The position numbers and the translations under genes are program-made. 64,000 nucleotides of DNA from assembly GCF_000710915.1 (NCBI RefSeq), contig NZ_BAUA01000108.1, positions 26,659 to 90,658 of the forward strand. Reading direction: 5' to 3'. Shown here one piece after another: positions 8,717-16,557 of this stretch; the first letter of the stretch is position 1, and each line of letters opens with the position of its first letter. The DNA comes from Nocardia brasiliensis IFM 10847 (GTDB taxonomy: Bacteria > Actinomycetota > Actinomycetes > Mycobacteriales > Mycobacteriaceae). Below the pieces are notes generated by a model. That model ran no database searches. It had not been told where the DNA came from and saw only the letters and a list, made by a program, of their open reading frames with translations.

Positions 8717-8744
8717 CGGTAACCTACGGAACCGTAGGTTACCG
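8717..8744. promoter_or_regulatory. 28-base palindromic operator in the trhA promoter region
   Basis: CGGTAACCTACGG and its reverse complement flank a two-base AA centre, giving perfect 13-base arms. It sits just upstream of the trhA ribosome binding site, in the divergent spacer with the isoprenyl synthase gene. The shape is that of a TetR-family operator; no TetR gene lies next to it. Confidence 0.65.
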
Positions 8745-8801
8745 CCCCTTCGTCACTGTACCGGGATGTGCGGTGGCTGACAGGATCCTGCCCGTGGGGC
8801 G

Positions 8802-8814
8802 TAGGGTGGCCCGC
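8802..8814 (+). promoter_or_regulatory. Leaderless promoter of the Z-isoprenyl synthase gene
   Basis: TAGGGT at 8802-8807 is followed by 7 bases and then the GTG at 8815, so transcription should begin at or next to the start codon. This pattern recurs in the window. Confidence 0.5.
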
Positions 8815-9594
8815 GTGGAGCTTCCGGTTCAGGTGCGGGGTTTGCCGTATCGCATCTACGAGGCCCGGCTGACCAAGCAGCTGGCCGGCAAACAACATCC
8901 CCGTCACGTCGCGGTGATGTGCGATGGTAATCGGCGCTGGGCCCGGGAGAACGGTTTCGCTGATGTGAGCCACGGCCACCGCGTCGGCGCGGTGAAGATC
9001 GCCGAGCTCGTCGGCTGGTGTCAGGCCGAGGGCATCGAGATGGTCACCGTCTACCTGCTCTCCACCGAGAACCTGCAGCGCGATCCCGACGAACTGGAGA
9101 CGCTGTTCGAGGTGATCACCGATGTCGTCGAGGAACTGTCGGCGCCGGAACAGAATTGGAGCGTGCGCGTCGTCGGCTCGCTCGACGGCTTCCCCGAGCT
9201 GATCGCCAAGCGCATCCGCACCGCCGCCGAGCGCACCGAGGATCGCAACGGGGTGCACGTCAACGTGGCCATCGGCTACGGCGGCAGGCAGGAGATCACC
9301 GACGCGGTGCGCTCGCTGGTGCGCCAGGAGATCGCGGCGGGGGAGACCGGCGAGGATCTGGTGCAGTCGATCACGGTGAACGCGATCGGCCAGCACCTCT
9401 ACACCTCGGGCCAGCCCGATCCGGATCTGGTCATTCGCACCTCCGGTGAGCAGCGTCTGTCCGGTTTCCTGCTGTGGCAGAGCGCATACTCGGAGATATG
9501 GTTCACCGAGGCGTACTGGCCGGAGTTCCGGCGTGTGGACTTCCTGCGGGCGCTGCGCGACTACGCGGCCAGGCACCGCAGGTTCGGCATCTAG
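8815..9594 (+). CDS. Short-chain cis-isoprenyl diphosphate synthase (Z-FPP synthase type)
   Basis: A 259-residue cis-prenyltransferase closely resembling M. tuberculosis Rv1086, which makes (2Z,6E)-farnesyl diphosphate from geranyl diphosphate and IPP as a precursor of decaprenyl phosphate for cell-wall synthesis. The catalytic Asp is in VAVMCDGNRRWAR (Asp37), and the conserved C-terminal motifs RTSGEQRLSGF and LLWQSAYSE are intact. The GTG at 8815 gives an N-terminus aligning with Rv1086 and lies 7 bases after a TAGGGT box; a GTG at 8773 is an alternative. A protein of unknown function follows, and the backbone order (hemolysin III, Z-FPP synthase, coaA) matches mycobacteria. UppS is a possible but less likely specificity. 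Confidence 0.88.
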   Translation: MELPVQVRGLPYRIYEARLTKQLAGKQHPRHVAVMCDGNRRWARENGFADVSHGHRVGAVKIAELVGWCQAEGIEMVTVYLLSTENLQRDPDELETLFEVITDVVEELSAPEQNWSVRVVGSLDGFPELIAKRIRTAAERTEDRNGVHVNVAIGYGGRQEITDAVRSLVRQEIAAGETGEDLVQSITVNAIGQHLYTSGQPDPDLVIRTSGEQRLSGFLLWQSAYSEIWFTEAYWPEFRRVDFLRALRDYAARHRRFGI

Positions 9595-9634
9595 CCCGGC
9601 GCGCACGTGCGCTCGCGCCGGTGGGGAGGGCGTA

Positions 9635-10231
9635 GTGCGCGAGGTGGACAGCCGCAACGGTGAGCAGGTCGCGGCCGCCGGGCCGTACATCGGTTACGAG
9701 GAGTTCGGCAGGCGTTTCTTCGAATACGCCGCCTCCGAGCAGCGCATTCTCGGTGCTTTCGACCAATTGACCGGTGCGGCATTCGATTTCGGCCCGATCG
9801 GGGTCGGTCCGGCGAAGCTGGCCAAGGCGAGCGCGCAGGTGCAGCTCGGGCAGGCGCAGGTGCGCCGCGCGGTCGAGGACGTGATCTCGTTCCAGCTGAA
9901 GATCCCGCTCAGCGTGGACATGCTCATCGATCTGGCCTTGGATCGGCATCGGTTCGAGGTGGACGGCAACATCCATCTGCACCTGACCGTGCGCGCGGCC
10001 GAGCCGCTGCGGGTGATCATCGACATCGCGACGCCGCGTTCCAGTGATGTCCGGATCAACGTCGCCACCGACACCATGCGCGGGCAGCTGCTGCGCATCC
10101 TCGCCAGCGTCGATCAAGAGATCCGGCGTTTCATCGCGCGCTATATCGCCAAAGAGATCGACAAACCGCACATTGCCGCGGCCCGCGATATCAATGTGGC
10201 CAAACGCCTCGACGAGGCGTGGAAATTGTAA
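9635..10231 (+). CDS. Conserved protein of unknown function (198 residues)
   Basis: The family is not recognised. The protein begins with a mixed region containing GYEEFGRRFFEYAASE, followed by a helical segment, then a strand-rich core with alternating hydrophobics (LKIPLSVDMLIDLAL, FEVDGNIHLHLTV, PLRVIIDIA). It ends in a long helix, RGQLLRILASVDQEIRRFIARYIA. This pattern of long amphipathic strands plus a terminal helix could suit a lipid-binding fold, but that is speculation. No signal peptide or membrane segment is present. The GTG at 9635 follows GGGGAGGG. It lies 40 bases after the isoprenyl synthase gene on the same strand and converges on coaA with a 6-base gap. Confidence 0.75.
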   Translation: MREVDSRNGEQVAAAGPYIGYEEFGRRFFEYAASEQRILGAFDQLTGAAFDFGPIGVGPAKLAKASAQVQLGQAQVRRAVEDVISFQLKIPLSVDMLIDLALDRHRFEVDGNIHLHLTVRAAEPLRVIIDIATPRSSDVRINVATDTMRGQLLRILASVDQEIRRFIARYIAKEIDKPHIAAARDINVAKRLDEAWKL

Positions 10232-10237
10232 GCGGGA

Positions 10238-11170
10238 TCACAATTTACGCAGCCGCAGCCGATTGATGGCGTGGTCGGCGTCCTTACGCAACACGAGTGT
10301 CGCGCGCGGCCGGGTGGGCAGAATGTTCTCCACCAGATTCGGCCGGTTGGTGTTGTTCCAGATCTCCTCCGCGGCGTGCGTCGCCTGGTCGTCGGTGAAT
10401 CCGGCGTAGTGGTGGAAATGCGCGTTCGGGTTCGCGAACGCGGTTTCGCGCAGGGTGAGAAACCTTTGTACGTACCACTTCTCGATGTCTTCGATGCGGG
10501 CATCGACGTAGATCGAGAAGTCGAACAGGTCCGAGACCATCAGCCGCGGACCGGTCTGCAGCACGTTCAGGCCCTCCACGATCAGGATGTCGGGCTGGCG
10601 CACACAGTGGAACTTGTCCGGCACGATGTCGTAGGAGATGTGCGAGTACACCGGCGCGCACACCTCGGCCGCGCCGGATTTCACCTCGGTGACGAATCGC
10701 AGCAGCTTACGGCGGTCGTAGCTTTCCGGAAAGCCCTTGCGGTGCATGATGCCGCGCCGGGTGAGTTCCGCGGTGGGATAGAGGAATCCGTCGGTGGTGA
10801 CCAGATCCACCCGGGGATGGTGATCCCAGCGGGCCAGCAGCGCCTGCAGCACGCGGGCAGTGGTCGATTTGCCGACCGCGACGCTGCCCGCGACGCCGAT
10901 CACGAACGGGACCTGCCGATCGGGATGGGTCTCGCCGAGGAAGGTGGCGGTGGCGGCGAACAATCGCTGCCGCGCGGCCACCTGAAGGTGGATGAGTCGA
11001 GCGAGCGGCAGGTAAACCTCGGCCACTTCTTCGAGGTCGATCTGTTCGCCGAGACCGCGCAGGCCCCTCAGTTCTTCCTCGGTGAGCACCAGGGGAGTCG
11101 ACTTACGCAGAGTTCGCCACTGTTTCCGGTCGAATTCCACATACGGACTCGGCTCGCTCATTCGTGCCAC
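10238..11170 (-). CDS. coaA: Type I pantothenate kinase
   Basis: A 310-residue cytosolic enzyme that phosphorylates pantothenate with ATP, the first and usually rate-limiting step of coenzyme A synthesis. The P-loop GVAGSVAVGKST spans about residues 92-103 with Lys101. The conserved TTDGFLYP, MHRKGFPESYD and VEGLNVLQTG motifs are all present, and the C-terminus RKDADHAINRLRLRKL matches M. tuberculosis CoaA (Rv1092c). The GTG at 11170 gives an N-terminus (xARMSEPSPYVEFDR) aligning with that homologue. Type I PanK is normally feedback-inhibited by CoA. It converges with the 198-residue protein gene and is divergent from the DUF885 gene. Confidence 0.95.
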   Translation of the reverse strand: MARMSEPSPYVEFDRKQWRTLRKSTPLVLTEEELRGLRGLGEQIDLEEVAEVYLPLARLIHLQVAARQRLFAATATFLGETHPDRQVPFVIGVAGSVAVGKSTTARVLQALLARWDHHPRVDLVTTDGFLYPTAELTRRGIMHRKGFPESYDRRKLLRFVTEVKSGAAEVCAPVYSHISYDIVPDKFHCVRQPDILIVEGLNVLQTGPRLMVSDLFDFSIYVDARIEDIEKWYVQRFLTLRETAFANPNAHFHHYAGFTDDQATHAAEEIWNNTNRPNLVENILPTRPRATLVLRKDADHAINRLRLRKL

Positions 11171-11350
11171 TTACCCGACGCTCCACTTCGGCAAACACGC
11201 ACACATACCGTGCCGGCTCAGTGAGATTCGGTCTAGCTTTCGCCGCATAGCCGAATTCTGCTCTGCGCCGGTGGCGCGGGAAAAGCGGGGTACCGGTACC
11301 TGTTGGTAACCGGGGTGTCATTGTGTCGCGCGCCGCACCTGGCGGAGGGC

Positions 11351-11363
11351 TAATGTCGGTCGG
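11351..11363 (+). promoter_or_regulatory. Leaderless promoter of the DUF885 gene
   Basis: TAATGT at 11351-11356 lies 7 bases before the ATG at 11364, leaving no room for a Shine-Dalgarno sequence. Confidence 0.45.
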
Positions 11364-12560
11364 ATGGAAGCGCATCCACTCGTGACCGAGTACCTGCGGC
11401 TCGGCTTGGCATTCGACCGTTTGGAAGAGGGGTTCGTCGACGCGTACACCGGTGACCCGGCATTGCGCCGCGACGTGGCGAACGGTCCCGCACCGGAGCC
11501 GCGACAGCTGGCGCAGCGGGCGGCGGCCCTGCGCGCCGAGTTGCCCGACGCCGGGCTGACGGCCGAGCGCACCGAGTTCCTGGATGTGCACCTGCGCGCG
11601 CTGGAATGCTCCGGGCGCAAGTTCGCCGGCGACGACATCGGTTTCGTCGACGAGGTGCGCGCCTACTTCGACGTCGAAATCGCGCCGGCCGACGTCGAGG
11701 ACTACCGGGACGCGCACCGGCAGATGGACGAGGTCCTGATGGGCGACGGACCGCTGGCCGAACGGGTGGCCGCGCACCGCAAAGCCGACGAGATCCCGCC
11801 GGAGCGGCTGCCGGCCTGCGTCGAGGCGTTCTCCAGCGCGCTGCGCGAGCTGGTCCGTGCCCGCTATCCGCTGCCCGACTACGAGCACGTCACCTACGAG
11901 GTGGTGGGCGACAAGCCGTGGTCCGGATTCAACTACTACCTCGGTAATTTCCACTCGCGCGTGGCGATCAACTCCGATCTCAAACAGCACATGACGCACC
12001 TGCCGCTATTGATCGCGCACGAGTCCTACCCCGGTCACCACACCGAGCACTGCCGCAAGGAGGCCGGACTGGTCGCCGCGGGTCAGGCCGAGCAGACGCT
12101 GTTCCTGGTGAACACGCCGCAGTGCCTGATGGCCGAGGGGCTGGCCGATCTGGCGCTGCGCTCCCTGGTCGGGCCGGGCTGGGGTAAGTGGGCGCAGGAG
12201 ATCTACGCCGATCTCGGCCTGCGCTTCGACGGTGAACGGGCGGAACGACTTTCCGACGCCTCCGCGAAACTCGTCAGCGTCCGCCAGGACGCGGCGCTGC
12301 TGCTGCACGACCGGCATCGCACCCAGGACGAGGTGGCCGAGTTCCTGCAGACCTGGAGTCTGGTCACCCCCGAGCGCGCCCGGCAATCGCTGCGCTTCCT
12401 CTCGTCCCCGCTCTGGCGTGCTTACATCTCCACCTACGTCGAGGGGTATCGCCTGCTCGGCGGCTGGCTGGATCGAGCGGCCGATGCCGAGGAACGCTCG
12501 GATCGTTTCCGTCGTCTGCTCGACGAGCCGCTCACGCCGGGCGCGATCCGCCGCGGCTGA
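11364..12560 (+). CDS. DUF885 family putative metallopeptidase
   Basis: A 398-residue protein of the DUF885 family, thought to be zinc-dependent peptidases. The key region is AHESYPGHHTEH (His219, Glu220, His225-226), an HExxxxHH-like variant of the gluzincin signature typical of the family. A second conserved region, ECLMAEGLADLAL-like (QCLMAEGLADLAL), about 40 residues later supplies the third zinc-ligand glutamate. The protein is shorter than many DUF885 members (500-600 residues) and lacks a signal peptide, so it is probably cytosolic. The ATG at 11364 is preceded by a TAATGT box. It is divergent from coaA. The substrate cannot be deduced. Confidence 0.78.
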   Translation: MEAHPLVTEYLRLGLAFDRLEEGFVDAYTGDPALRRDVANGPAPEPRQLAQRAAALRAELPDAGLTAERTEFLDVHLRALECSGRKFAGDDIGFVDEVRAYFDVEIAPADVEDYRDAHRQMDEVLMGDGPLAERVAAHRKADEIPPERLPACVEAFSSALRELVRARYPLPDYEHVTYEVVGDKPWSGFNYYLGNFHSRVAINSDLKQHMTHLPLLIAHESYPGHHTEHCRKEAGLVAAGQAEQTLFLVNTPQCLMAEGLADLALRSLVGPGWGKWAQEIYADLGLRFDGERAERLSDASAKLVSVRQDAALLLHDRHRTQDEVAEFLQTWSLVTPERARQSLRFLSSPLWRAYISTYVEGYRLLGGWLDRAADAEERSDRFRRLLDEPLTPGAIRRG

Positions 12561-12665
12561 GGCCGGCCCGCGCACCGGGGCCGAACGCGAATTCGCACCC
12601 GCCGCCGGGCAGTGGCAGCGGGTGCGAATCGCGGCAGCGCCGACTATGCGGCGGCCGTGTGCGTC

Positions 12666-12776
12666 CTACTGGATGACTCCGCAGTTCACCCCGGCGGAGA
12701 GGGTGCACATCATGAAGGCGAGCTGGCGGAGCAGCCCTTCGAGGGGGTTGGACGGAACTGCGACGAAGGCGAGCAT
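12666..12776 (-). CDS. Small hydrophobic protein, 36 residues, unknown function
   Basis: A 36-residue frame (MLAFVAVPSNPLEGLLRQLA, then FMMCTLSAGVNCGVIQ) starts at an ATG at 12776 with GAGGAG five bases upstream, one of the best ribosome binding sites in the window. The product is hydrophobic, with two cysteines near the C-terminus and a single potential membrane-associating segment. The family is not recognised. It stands alone between the DUF885 gene and the F420-type oxidoreductase gene; the roughly 180-base spacer upstream holds its presumed promoter. It could be a secreted or membrane peptide, or a regulatory small protein. The strong start signal is the main argument that it is real. 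Confidence 0.55.
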   Translation of the reverse strand: MLAFVAVPSNPLEGLLRQLAFMMCTLSAGVNCGVIQ

Positions 12777-12958
12777 GCTGACTCCTCGACGGGTGGACTG
12801 TGCACCCGGTTAACCGATCGAAAATGGTTGTTTCGTTACATTCCGAGTGACCCGAAATGTTGCGCCCCAAGGGATTGGGGCTGCGGCGAGAATACCGGGT
12901 GCGTCGATCGGCGCTACGTCGCGTGGGGGTGCGGTGCCGGGATCGCGCGTCGAGGGGT

Positions 12959-13408
12959 TCAGGCGGGCGTAAAGGTGATACGTACCGAGATCGGGTCGCT
13001 TTCCAGCGCTTTCATCGTCCACTCCGCGGCGGATTCGGGAATGCGGCCGGTCGCGAAACTGCGCGCGCGGGCGACCACGTCGTCGTCGGGGACGAACGCG
13101 GCGGTGCCGGTGTACCAGCGTTTGCCTTGGCGCAGGCGGACTTTGGGGTCGGCGACGATATTGCGGGCCCAGCCCGAGCGACGGCCGTGCTGGGAGATGA
13201 GCCAGGCGCCGTCCTGATCGATCGAGACGGTCACCGGGACCCGGCGCGGCTGACCGGTTTTCGCGCCGGTGGTCTCCAGCTCGGCGAGCAGTGCGGACCG
13301 GATGCCGACGCGGTCGAGCAAGCCGACAGCGGGATTGGCGAAGTAGCGGCCGAAAAACCGTTCGCGGCGGAATTTGCGGACAGCTGCGCTGGGGCTGCGT
13401 TCACGCAT
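12959..13408 (-). CDS. Nitroreductase / deazaflavin (F420)-dependent oxidoreductase family protein
   Basis: A 149-residue split beta-barrel protein of the DDN-like deazaflavin-dependent family, abundant in mycolic-acid actinobacteria. Typical features are the motif ETTGAKTGQPRRVPV followed by WLISQHGRRSGWARNIVADPKV, which lines the F420/FMN phosphate site, and a terminal strand. The family uses reduced F420 to reduce quinones or nitro compounds; the substrate here is unknown. The ATG at 13408 lies 28 bases after the stop of the thioesterase gene on the same strand, so the two probably form an operon controlled by the divergent TetR regulator. Confidence 0.82.
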   Translation of the reverse strand: MRERSPSAAVRKFRRERFFGRYFANPAVGLLDRVGIRSALLAELETTGAKTGQPRRVPVTVSIDQDGAWLISQHGRRSGWARNIVADPKVRLRQGKRWYTGTAAFVPDDDVVARARSFATGRIPESAAEWTMKALESDPISVRITFTPA

Positions 13409-13436
13409 AGCGTTTCTCCTTGTTTTTCGTTGGGCT

Positions 13437-13895
13437 TCAGCGGTTTCCGCGGAAGATGGCGCAGGTGGTGGTGGCGTGCGCGACCAGGCGGCCCTGCTCG
13501 TCGACGACGCGGCCCTCGGCGGTCGCGGTGCTGCGGCCGACGTGAATGGTGGTGCCGGTGGCGGTGATGCGCTGGCCGTCGGTCGGCACCGCGCGGATGT
13601 AGTTCACCTTCAGCTCCAGCGTCGTGTATCCGACGCCCGCCTCCAGCGTGGTGTGCACCGCACAGCCCATCACCGAGTCCAGCAGGGTCGCGCAGATGCC
13701 GCCGTGCGTGGTGCCGAGCGGGTTGGCGAAATCGGGTCTGGTTCGCACCGCGAAGACCACCTTGCCCTGTTCGATCAGGTCCACCTCCATGCCCAGCAGA
13801 TCGCCGATGAACGGCGGGCGATCCGGCGTCGTCATCGCGGTCCGGAGCAGCTCCAGACCGGACAGCTGTGCGAGGTCGAGGGTGGTTTCCGACAT
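13437..13895 (-). CDS. PaaI-type hotdog-fold thioesterase
   Basis: A 152-residue hotdog-fold protein of the PaaI/YbgC-like thioesterase group. The family signature is seen as FANPLGTTHGGICATLLDSVMGCAVHT, with the HGG loop and the acidic residue that normally acts in acyl-CoA hydrolysis. A strand-rich half follows (LKVNYIRAVPTDGQRITATG). It should hydrolyse an acyl- or aryl-CoA in the cytosol. The ATG at 13895 has GAAAGGAG at the right distance; an ATG at 13931 would place the TetR operator inside the coding region. It precedes the F420-dependent oxidoreductase gene and is divergent from a TetR regulator. Confidence 0.85.
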   Translation of the reverse strand: MSETTLDLAQLSGLELLRTAMTTPDRPPFIGDLLGMEVDLIEQGKVVFAVRTRPDFANPLGTTHGGICATLLDSVMGCAVHTTLEAGVGYTTLELKVNYIRAVPTDGQRITATGTTIHVGRSTATAEGRVVDEQGRLVAHATTTCAIFRGNR

Positions 13896-13911
13896 GGATC
13901 CGCTCCTTTCG

Positions 13912-13965
13912 GTGAACCGATCGGTCCACATCTGTCATGATTGGAGCATGGACCGATCGGTTCAC
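13912..13965. promoter_or_regulatory. Two mirror-image TetR operators
   Basis: A 17-base sequence, GTGAACCGATCGGTCCA, at 13912-13928 recurs exactly as its reverse complement at 13949-13965, with 20 bases between. Each holds the perfect palindrome ACCGATCGGT (centres 36 bases apart). The pair lies between the divergent thioesterase and tetR genes, so the TetR protein probably controls both. Confidence 0.75.
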
Positions 13966-13991
13966 GCAACTGTGTCCCGGAAGGAGCCCGG

Positions 13992-14561
13992 ATGGCCGGC
14001 CCCCGCGCTCGCCTGATCGAGAGCGCGATCCAACTGGTCCGCGAGCAAGGTGTGCACGCGGCCGGACTCGCCGCGCTGCTCGATCGCGGCAAGGCCTCGC
14101 GCAACTCGCTCTACCAGCACTTTCCCGAAGGCAAGAGCGAGCTGGTGGCCACGGCGACCATGGTCGCGGGCGAGCGCCTCGGTGCGGTGATCGAAAAGAT
14201 CACCGCGTCCCGTCCCACGCAGCAGTGGCTGGACGCCTTGATCGGCTGGTGGGTCAACGCCCTGGAAACGAGTTCGTTCCGCACCGGGTGCCCGATCGTC
14301 GGCGCCGCGCTCGCCGAATCCGAACCCGGGGTGCAGGCCGCGGCCGGTGCGGTCTTCGCCGACTGGCATGAAAAGCTCGGTAGCGCAATGGAAACCGCAG
14401 GGCTACCGGCCGAAGAGAGTGCGTCCCTGGCCAGCTTCGTGTTCAGCGCGATGGAGGGCGCCATCGTGCAGGCACGCGCGATGAAGTCCACGCAGCCGCT
14501 GGTCGATGCGCAGCAGCAGCTCAGCGTCCTGTTCGACCACTATCTCGGCACGGCGAAGTAG
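13992..14561 (+). CDS. TetR/AcrR-family transcriptional regulator
   Basis: A 189-residue regulator. The HTH covers about residues 5-50, with RARLIESAIQLVREQGVHAAGLAAL and then RGKASRNSLYQHFPEGKSEL, a TetR recognition helix of the YcdC/LmrA-like subgroup. The C-terminal ligand-binding domain is helical, with FRTGCPIVGAALAESEP typical of the TetR_C LmrA/YxaF type. Members respond to small hydrophobic ligands and repress neighbouring genes. The ATG at 13992 follows GGAAGGAG. It is divergent from the thioesterase-oxidoreductase pair and shares mirror-image operators with it, indicating autoregulation and local control. Confidence 0.87.
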   Translation: MAGPRARLIESAIQLVREQGVHAAGLAALLDRGKASRNSLYQHFPEGKSELVATATMVAGERLGAVIEKITASRPTQQWLDALIGWWVNALETSSFRTGCPIVGAALAESEPGVQAAAGAVFADWHEKLGSAMETAGLPAEESASLASFVFSAMEGAIVQARAMKSTQPLVDAQQQLSVLFDHYLGTAK

Positions 14562-14688
14562 CGGGCTCACGATGGCTGAGCGCACCGCCACAGTGCTGGG
14601 TATCCGGGGCGCAGAGGCGACACGGCGGGGCGGTGGCCCGTTGGTGACGTGCGGCGAACCCCCTGCTGATGGGCGCAAAGGCGGCCCA

Positions 14689-14700
14689 TAGACTGAGGCG
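14689..14700 (+). promoter_or_regulatory. Leaderless promoter of glyA
   Basis: TAGACT at 14689-14694 stands 6 bases before the GTG at 14701, so the transcript probably starts at the start codon. No glycine riboswitch fits in the remaining spacer. Confidence 0.55.
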
Positions 14701-15996
14701 GTGACGCAGACGACGGCCTCGGTCAATACTCAATCTCTCGGTGAGCTCGACCCGGAGCTCGCCGCCGCGATGGCGGGGGAACTCGCCCGCGAGCGCGACA
14801 CGCTCGAGATGATCGCCTCGGAGAATTTCGTGCCGCGCGCGGTGCTGCAGGCGCAGGGCAGTGTACTGACGAACAAGTACGCCGAGGGCTACCCGGGCCG
14901 TCGCTACTACGGTGGCTGCGAGCACGTCGACGTCGTCGAGACCCTCGCCCGCGACCGCGCCAAAGTGCTGTTCGGCGCCGAATTCGCCAATGTGCAGCCG
15001 CATTCCGGCGCGCAGGCGAACGCCGCGGTGCTGATGGCGCTGATGGATCCGGGCGACAAGCTGCTCGGCCTCGACCTCGCGCACGGCGGTCATCTGACCC
15101 ACGGCATGCGGCTCAACTTCTCCGGCAAGCTCTACGAGACGCACTTCTACGGGGTCAGCAAAGAAGACCACCGCATCGACATGGACGAGGTGCGCAAGAT
15201 CGCGCTCGAGGCTCGTCCGAAGGTGATCGTCGCGGGCTGGTCGGCCTACCCGCGCCAGCAGGACTTCGCCGCGTTCCGCGCGATCGCCGACGAGGTCGGC
15301 GCCTACCTGTGGGTGGACATGGCGCACTTCGCCGGCCTGGTCGCCGCTGGTCTGCACCCCTCGCCGGTGCCGCACGCGCACGTCGTGTCGTCCACCGTGC
15401 ACAAGACCCTCGGCGGCCCGCGTTCCGGCCTCATCCTGGCCAAGCAGGACTTCGCCAAGAAGCTCAACAGCGCGGTGTTCCCCGGCCAGCAGGGTGGCCC
15501 GCTCATGCACGCCATCGCCGCGAAGGCCGTCGCCTTCAAGATCGCGGCCGGCGGCGAGTTCAAGGAGCGCCAGGAGCGCACCCTGTCCGGCGCGAAGATC
15601 CTCGCCGACCGCCTGACCGCGGCCGACGTCCAGGGCAAGGGCGTCAGCGTGCTCACCGGCGGCACCGACGTGCACCTGGTGCTCGTCGACCTGCGCAACT
15701 CCGAGCTCGACGGTCAGCAGGGCGAGGATCTGCTGCACGAAATCGGAATCACGGTGAACCGCAACGCCGTTCCGTTCGATCCGCGCCCGCCGATGGTCAC
15801 CTCCGGCCTGCGCATCGGCACCGCGGCGCTGGCCACCCGAGGCTTCGGCGACACCGAGTTCACCGAGGTCGCCGACATCATCGCCAGCGCCCTCGCCGGC
15901 ACCTCGGACGTGGACACCCTGCGCGGCCGCGTCACCAAGCTCGCCCAGAGCGTCCCGCTGTACGACGGCCTGGAGGACTGGCGCCTACTCGGCTGA
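14701..15996 (+). CDS. glyA: Serine hydroxymethyltransferase
   Basis: A 431-residue PLP enzyme interconverting serine and glycine with transfer of a one-carbon unit to tetrahydrofolate; it is the main source of C1 units in the cytosol. Seen are the N-terminal ASENFVPRAVLQAQGS, the YYGG segment for PLP contacts, and STVHKTLGGPRSG with the PLP lysine Lys235. The length is normal for the family. It corresponds to M. tuberculosis glyA1 (Rv1093). The GTG start lies 6 bases after a TAGACT box. A strong hairpin with a short T-run follows the stop. The gene is monocistronic. Confidence 0.96.
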   Translation: MTQTTASVNTQSLGELDPELAAAMAGELARERDTLEMIASENFVPRAVLQAQGSVLTNKYAEGYPGRRYYGGCEHVDVVETLARDRAKVLFGAEFANVQPHSGAQANAAVLMALMDPGDKLLGLDLAHGGHLTHGMRLNFSGKLYETHFYGVSKEDHRIDMDEVRKIALEARPKVIVAGWSAYPRQQDFAAFRAIADEVGAYLWVDMAHFAGLVAAGLHPSPVPHAHVVSSTVHKTLGGPRSGLILAKQDFAKKLNSAVFPGQQGGPLMHAIAAKAVAFKIAAGGEFKERQERTLSGAKILADRLTAADVQGKGVSVLTGGTDVHLVLVDLRNSELDGQQGEDLLHEIGITVNRNAVPFDPRPPMVTSGLRIGTAALATRGFGDTEFTEVADIIASALAGTSDVDTLRGRVTKLAQSVPLYDGLEDWRLLG

Positions 15997-16014
15997 GTCC
16001 CACCGGTTCGGTAG

Positions 16015-16056
16015 ACGGGCTCGCACCTTCGGTAATCGGAGGTGCGAGCCCGTTTT
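16015..16056 (+). terminator. Rho-independent terminator after glyA
   Basis: Perfect 14-base arms (16015-16028 and 16040-16053, ACGGGCTCGCACCT and its complement) with an 11-base loop are followed by TTT. It also separates glyA from the converging SnoaL-like gene. Confidence 0.8.
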
Positions 16057-16075
16057 CGTGGAATGGGAGTGCACC

Positions 16076-16519
16076 TCAGGCGCCCGGCATCTCGATTCCC
16101 TTGGCGGCCGCGAGGGCGGCGAGCTTCTCCATTTCATCGATGGCGACGGCCAGATGGACGTGCAATCGCCCGTCGTCGTCGCGGCGCAGCAGGTATTCGT
16201 AGTCGCTGTCGGTCATTTCCGTGCCGTCGCCGTCATAGAAATGCCAGCGGACGCGGATTCGGGTGACGCGGGCGGTGAGGTCGGCCTGTTCGAGCAATGT
16301 GTGGCCGACCGAGGCGAGACCGAGCGCCTGATAGAACGGGTAGGACTGCTTCAGTCCCTCGGCCATATCGGCAGTGCTGGACAGTGCGCCCACGAACGCG
16401 TCACTGACGATCATGCCCGGCTCGCCCCACAGTGCCACCGAACGCTCGGCGTCGAAGGTGCTCAATCCCGTTCGATATTCGACCAGAAACGACTCGATCT
16501 CATCCCGGGTGGTAGTCAT
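16076..16519 (-). CDS. SnoaL-like / NTF2-fold protein
   Basis: A 147-residue protein with the cone-shaped SnoaL/NTF2 pattern: N-terminal helices (TRDEIESFLVEYRTGLSTFDAERSVALWGEPGM, read by position about 3-36) followed by strands such as RVTRIRVRWHFYDGDG and YEYLLRRDDDGRLHVHLAVA. Members range from polyketide cyclases to ketosteroid-isomerase-like enzymes and non-catalytic ligand carriers; no catalytic dyad is obvious. The ATG at 16519 is preceded by a weak purine stretch. It lies 38 bases downstream of the EspG-like gene on the same strand, so it may be the last gene of that operon or independent. It converges on glyA. Confidence 0.7.
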   Translation of the reverse strand: MTTTRDEIESFLVEYRTGLSTFDAERSVALWGEPGMIVSDAFVGALSSTADMAEGLKQSYPFYQALGLASVGHTLLEQADLTARVTRIRVRWHFYDGDGTEMTDSDYEYLLRRDDDGRLHVHLAVAIDEMEKLAALAAAKGIEMPGA

Positions 16520-16557
16520 ATCGGCGAGTTACCCACGCGCGGTGCTGCCAACACCGC

